From assembly GCA_035559795.1 (NCBI GenBank), contig DATMAR010000009.1:178600-242599 (forward strand): a stretch of 64,000 nt of DNA, read 5' to 3'. A program made the translations under genes and the position numbers. The notes beneath the pieces are model-generated. The model did not search any database, had not been told where the DNA came from, and saw only the letters and a program-made list of their open reading frames with translations. Shown piece by piece: positions 63,431 through 64,000 of this stretch. This DNA comes from Fimbriimonadales bacterium. GTDB lineage: Bacteria > Armatimonadota > Fimbriimonadia > Fimbriimonadales > ATM1. Every line of letters begins with the position of its first letter. Position 1 is the first letter of the stretch.

Positions 63431-63477
63431 TACCGGTTCCCCTTGCGCGAGCAGGGGGAACCTTAAGGAGGGGGTCT
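63431..63477 (+). repeat. Dispersed repeat family B copy 3
   Basis: GGTTCCCCTTGCGCGAGCAG then GGGGAACCTTAAGGAGGGGG: same stem and purine tail as at 8131. Another copy is at 63859-63904 and an inverted, longer one at 63571-63640. Confidence 0.8.
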
Positions 63478-63654
63478 CGTAGTAATCGAAGAATCCAATG
63501 TTCGACAGTGTTGCTGAATTATTTATCTAAATGGCATTGAATTATTTTTTCGATAGCAAGAATGAATCACCCCCTCCTCGAAGGTTCCCCCTGCGCGGCG
63601 TAGTCTGGAGGCAGACCCTGTCTGGGAGTGCGCGCAAGGGGAACCGATTTTTTT

Positions 63655-63775
63655 TAAGAATCAGCTATGAATCCAGCTACGAATCTGCTACGAATCAGCT
63701 AAGAATCAGCTAAGAATCAGCTAAGAATCAACTATGAGTCACCCTAAGAAATCAACCTTAAGAATCAACCAAGAA
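63655..63775 (+). repeat. 11-bp tandem repeat tract
   Basis: About eleven degenerate copies of AAGAATCAGCT, some TACGAATCTGCT or AAGAATCAACC. Decay increases to the right. No open frame follows an 11-base phase, so it is non-coding. Confidence 0.7.
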
Positions 63776-64000
63776 TTAATAAAGAATCAATCTGACTTGC
63801 ATGTATGGGGAACTGATTTATACAAGATCCGTTGAAATCGAAACAAAGAATCGATCATAACCGGTTCCCCTTGCATTAGCAGGGGGAACCTTACGGAGGG
63901 GGTCCATTTCAAAAAGGCAATAGTAAACCATTTTTCGAAAATGCGATTGTAAATTTACTTTCGAATAATCGGTAGTGAAAGTTTTTCGATAGCAATTGAA

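Larger units (their letters stand above)
62990..64000. other. Gene-free, repeat-rich right end
   Basis: About 1 kb without a convincing gene. It holds degenerate GAA/AAATACACGAA direct repeats (about 63270-63420), three family B elements (63431-63477, 63571-63640 inverted, 63859-63904), and an 11-bp tandem repeat of the AAGAATCAGCT type (about 63655-63775). Open frames here are short and low complexity. Confidence 0.75.

Overview
The window looks like chromosome of a free-living, diderm-type heterotroph of moderate GC content. The gene mix (atpG, Hfq-MiaA-DapF, MurJ, DnaG, rpsT, many secreted hydrolases, a Tat-exported protein, a leucine-breakdown cluster) and the Gly-rich and Asp-box secreted proteins would fit an Armatimonadota/Fimbriimonadia-like lineage. 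That placement is inference: no 16S rRNA or other decisive marker is present.

Layout. 0-1 kb: 3' end of atpA plus atpG; no atpD/atpC follow. 1.1-3.1 kb (minus): aldo/keto reductase and Gfo/Idh oxidoreductase. 3.1-13.9 kb: two blocks of leucine/short-chain acyl-CoA catabolism: mccB, AtoE-type transporter and enoyl-CoA hydratase, then a separate biotin carboxylase, biotin carrier and HMG-CoA lyase. Between the blocks lie a sugar isomerase-like gene, a Rieske oxygenase and a secreted protein. 14.0-18.8 kb: three tandem subtilisin-like proteases. 18.8-28.4 kb: housekeeping genes (PD-(D/E)XK nuclease, dnaG, trxA, murJ, PilZ protein, dapF-hfq-miaA, gcvT). 28.4-50.7 kb: secreted and membrane proteins, carbohydrate enzymes (GH65-like, GH127), trxB, a giant FtsX-type protein, a gene with two in-frame TGA codons, cupredoxin, MacB-like permease, a winged-helix-like protein and rpsT.

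50.8-63 kb is a defence region. It holds a TIR-STAND protein with seven near-identical C-terminal repeats, a DASS transporter, and a complete type II-C CRISPR-Cas locus. A tracrRNA on the minus strand has a textbook promoter and terminator. Then come cas9-cas1-cas2 on the plus strand and a 16-repeat array. The repeat, read in crRNA sense (minus strand), starts GTTGGGG and ends TATAAT, so it carries a -10 box like other II-C arrays. A hairpin beside cas2 would terminate minus-strand crRNA transcripts.

The most unusual feature is beyond the array. A solitary repeat (61886-61921) and a decayed one (62771-62804) continue in the same orientation. Between them and the array lie two minus-strand genes: a DEDD/DnaQ-like exonuclease and a HEPN-like plus tandem-CBS protein. 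These genes sit where very large spacers would be, are read in crRNA direction, and one has a repeat-borne promoter directly upstream. They may be an undescribed accessory module of this type II-C system. A tRNA-Trp and about 1 kb of repeat-rich, gene-free DNA close the window.
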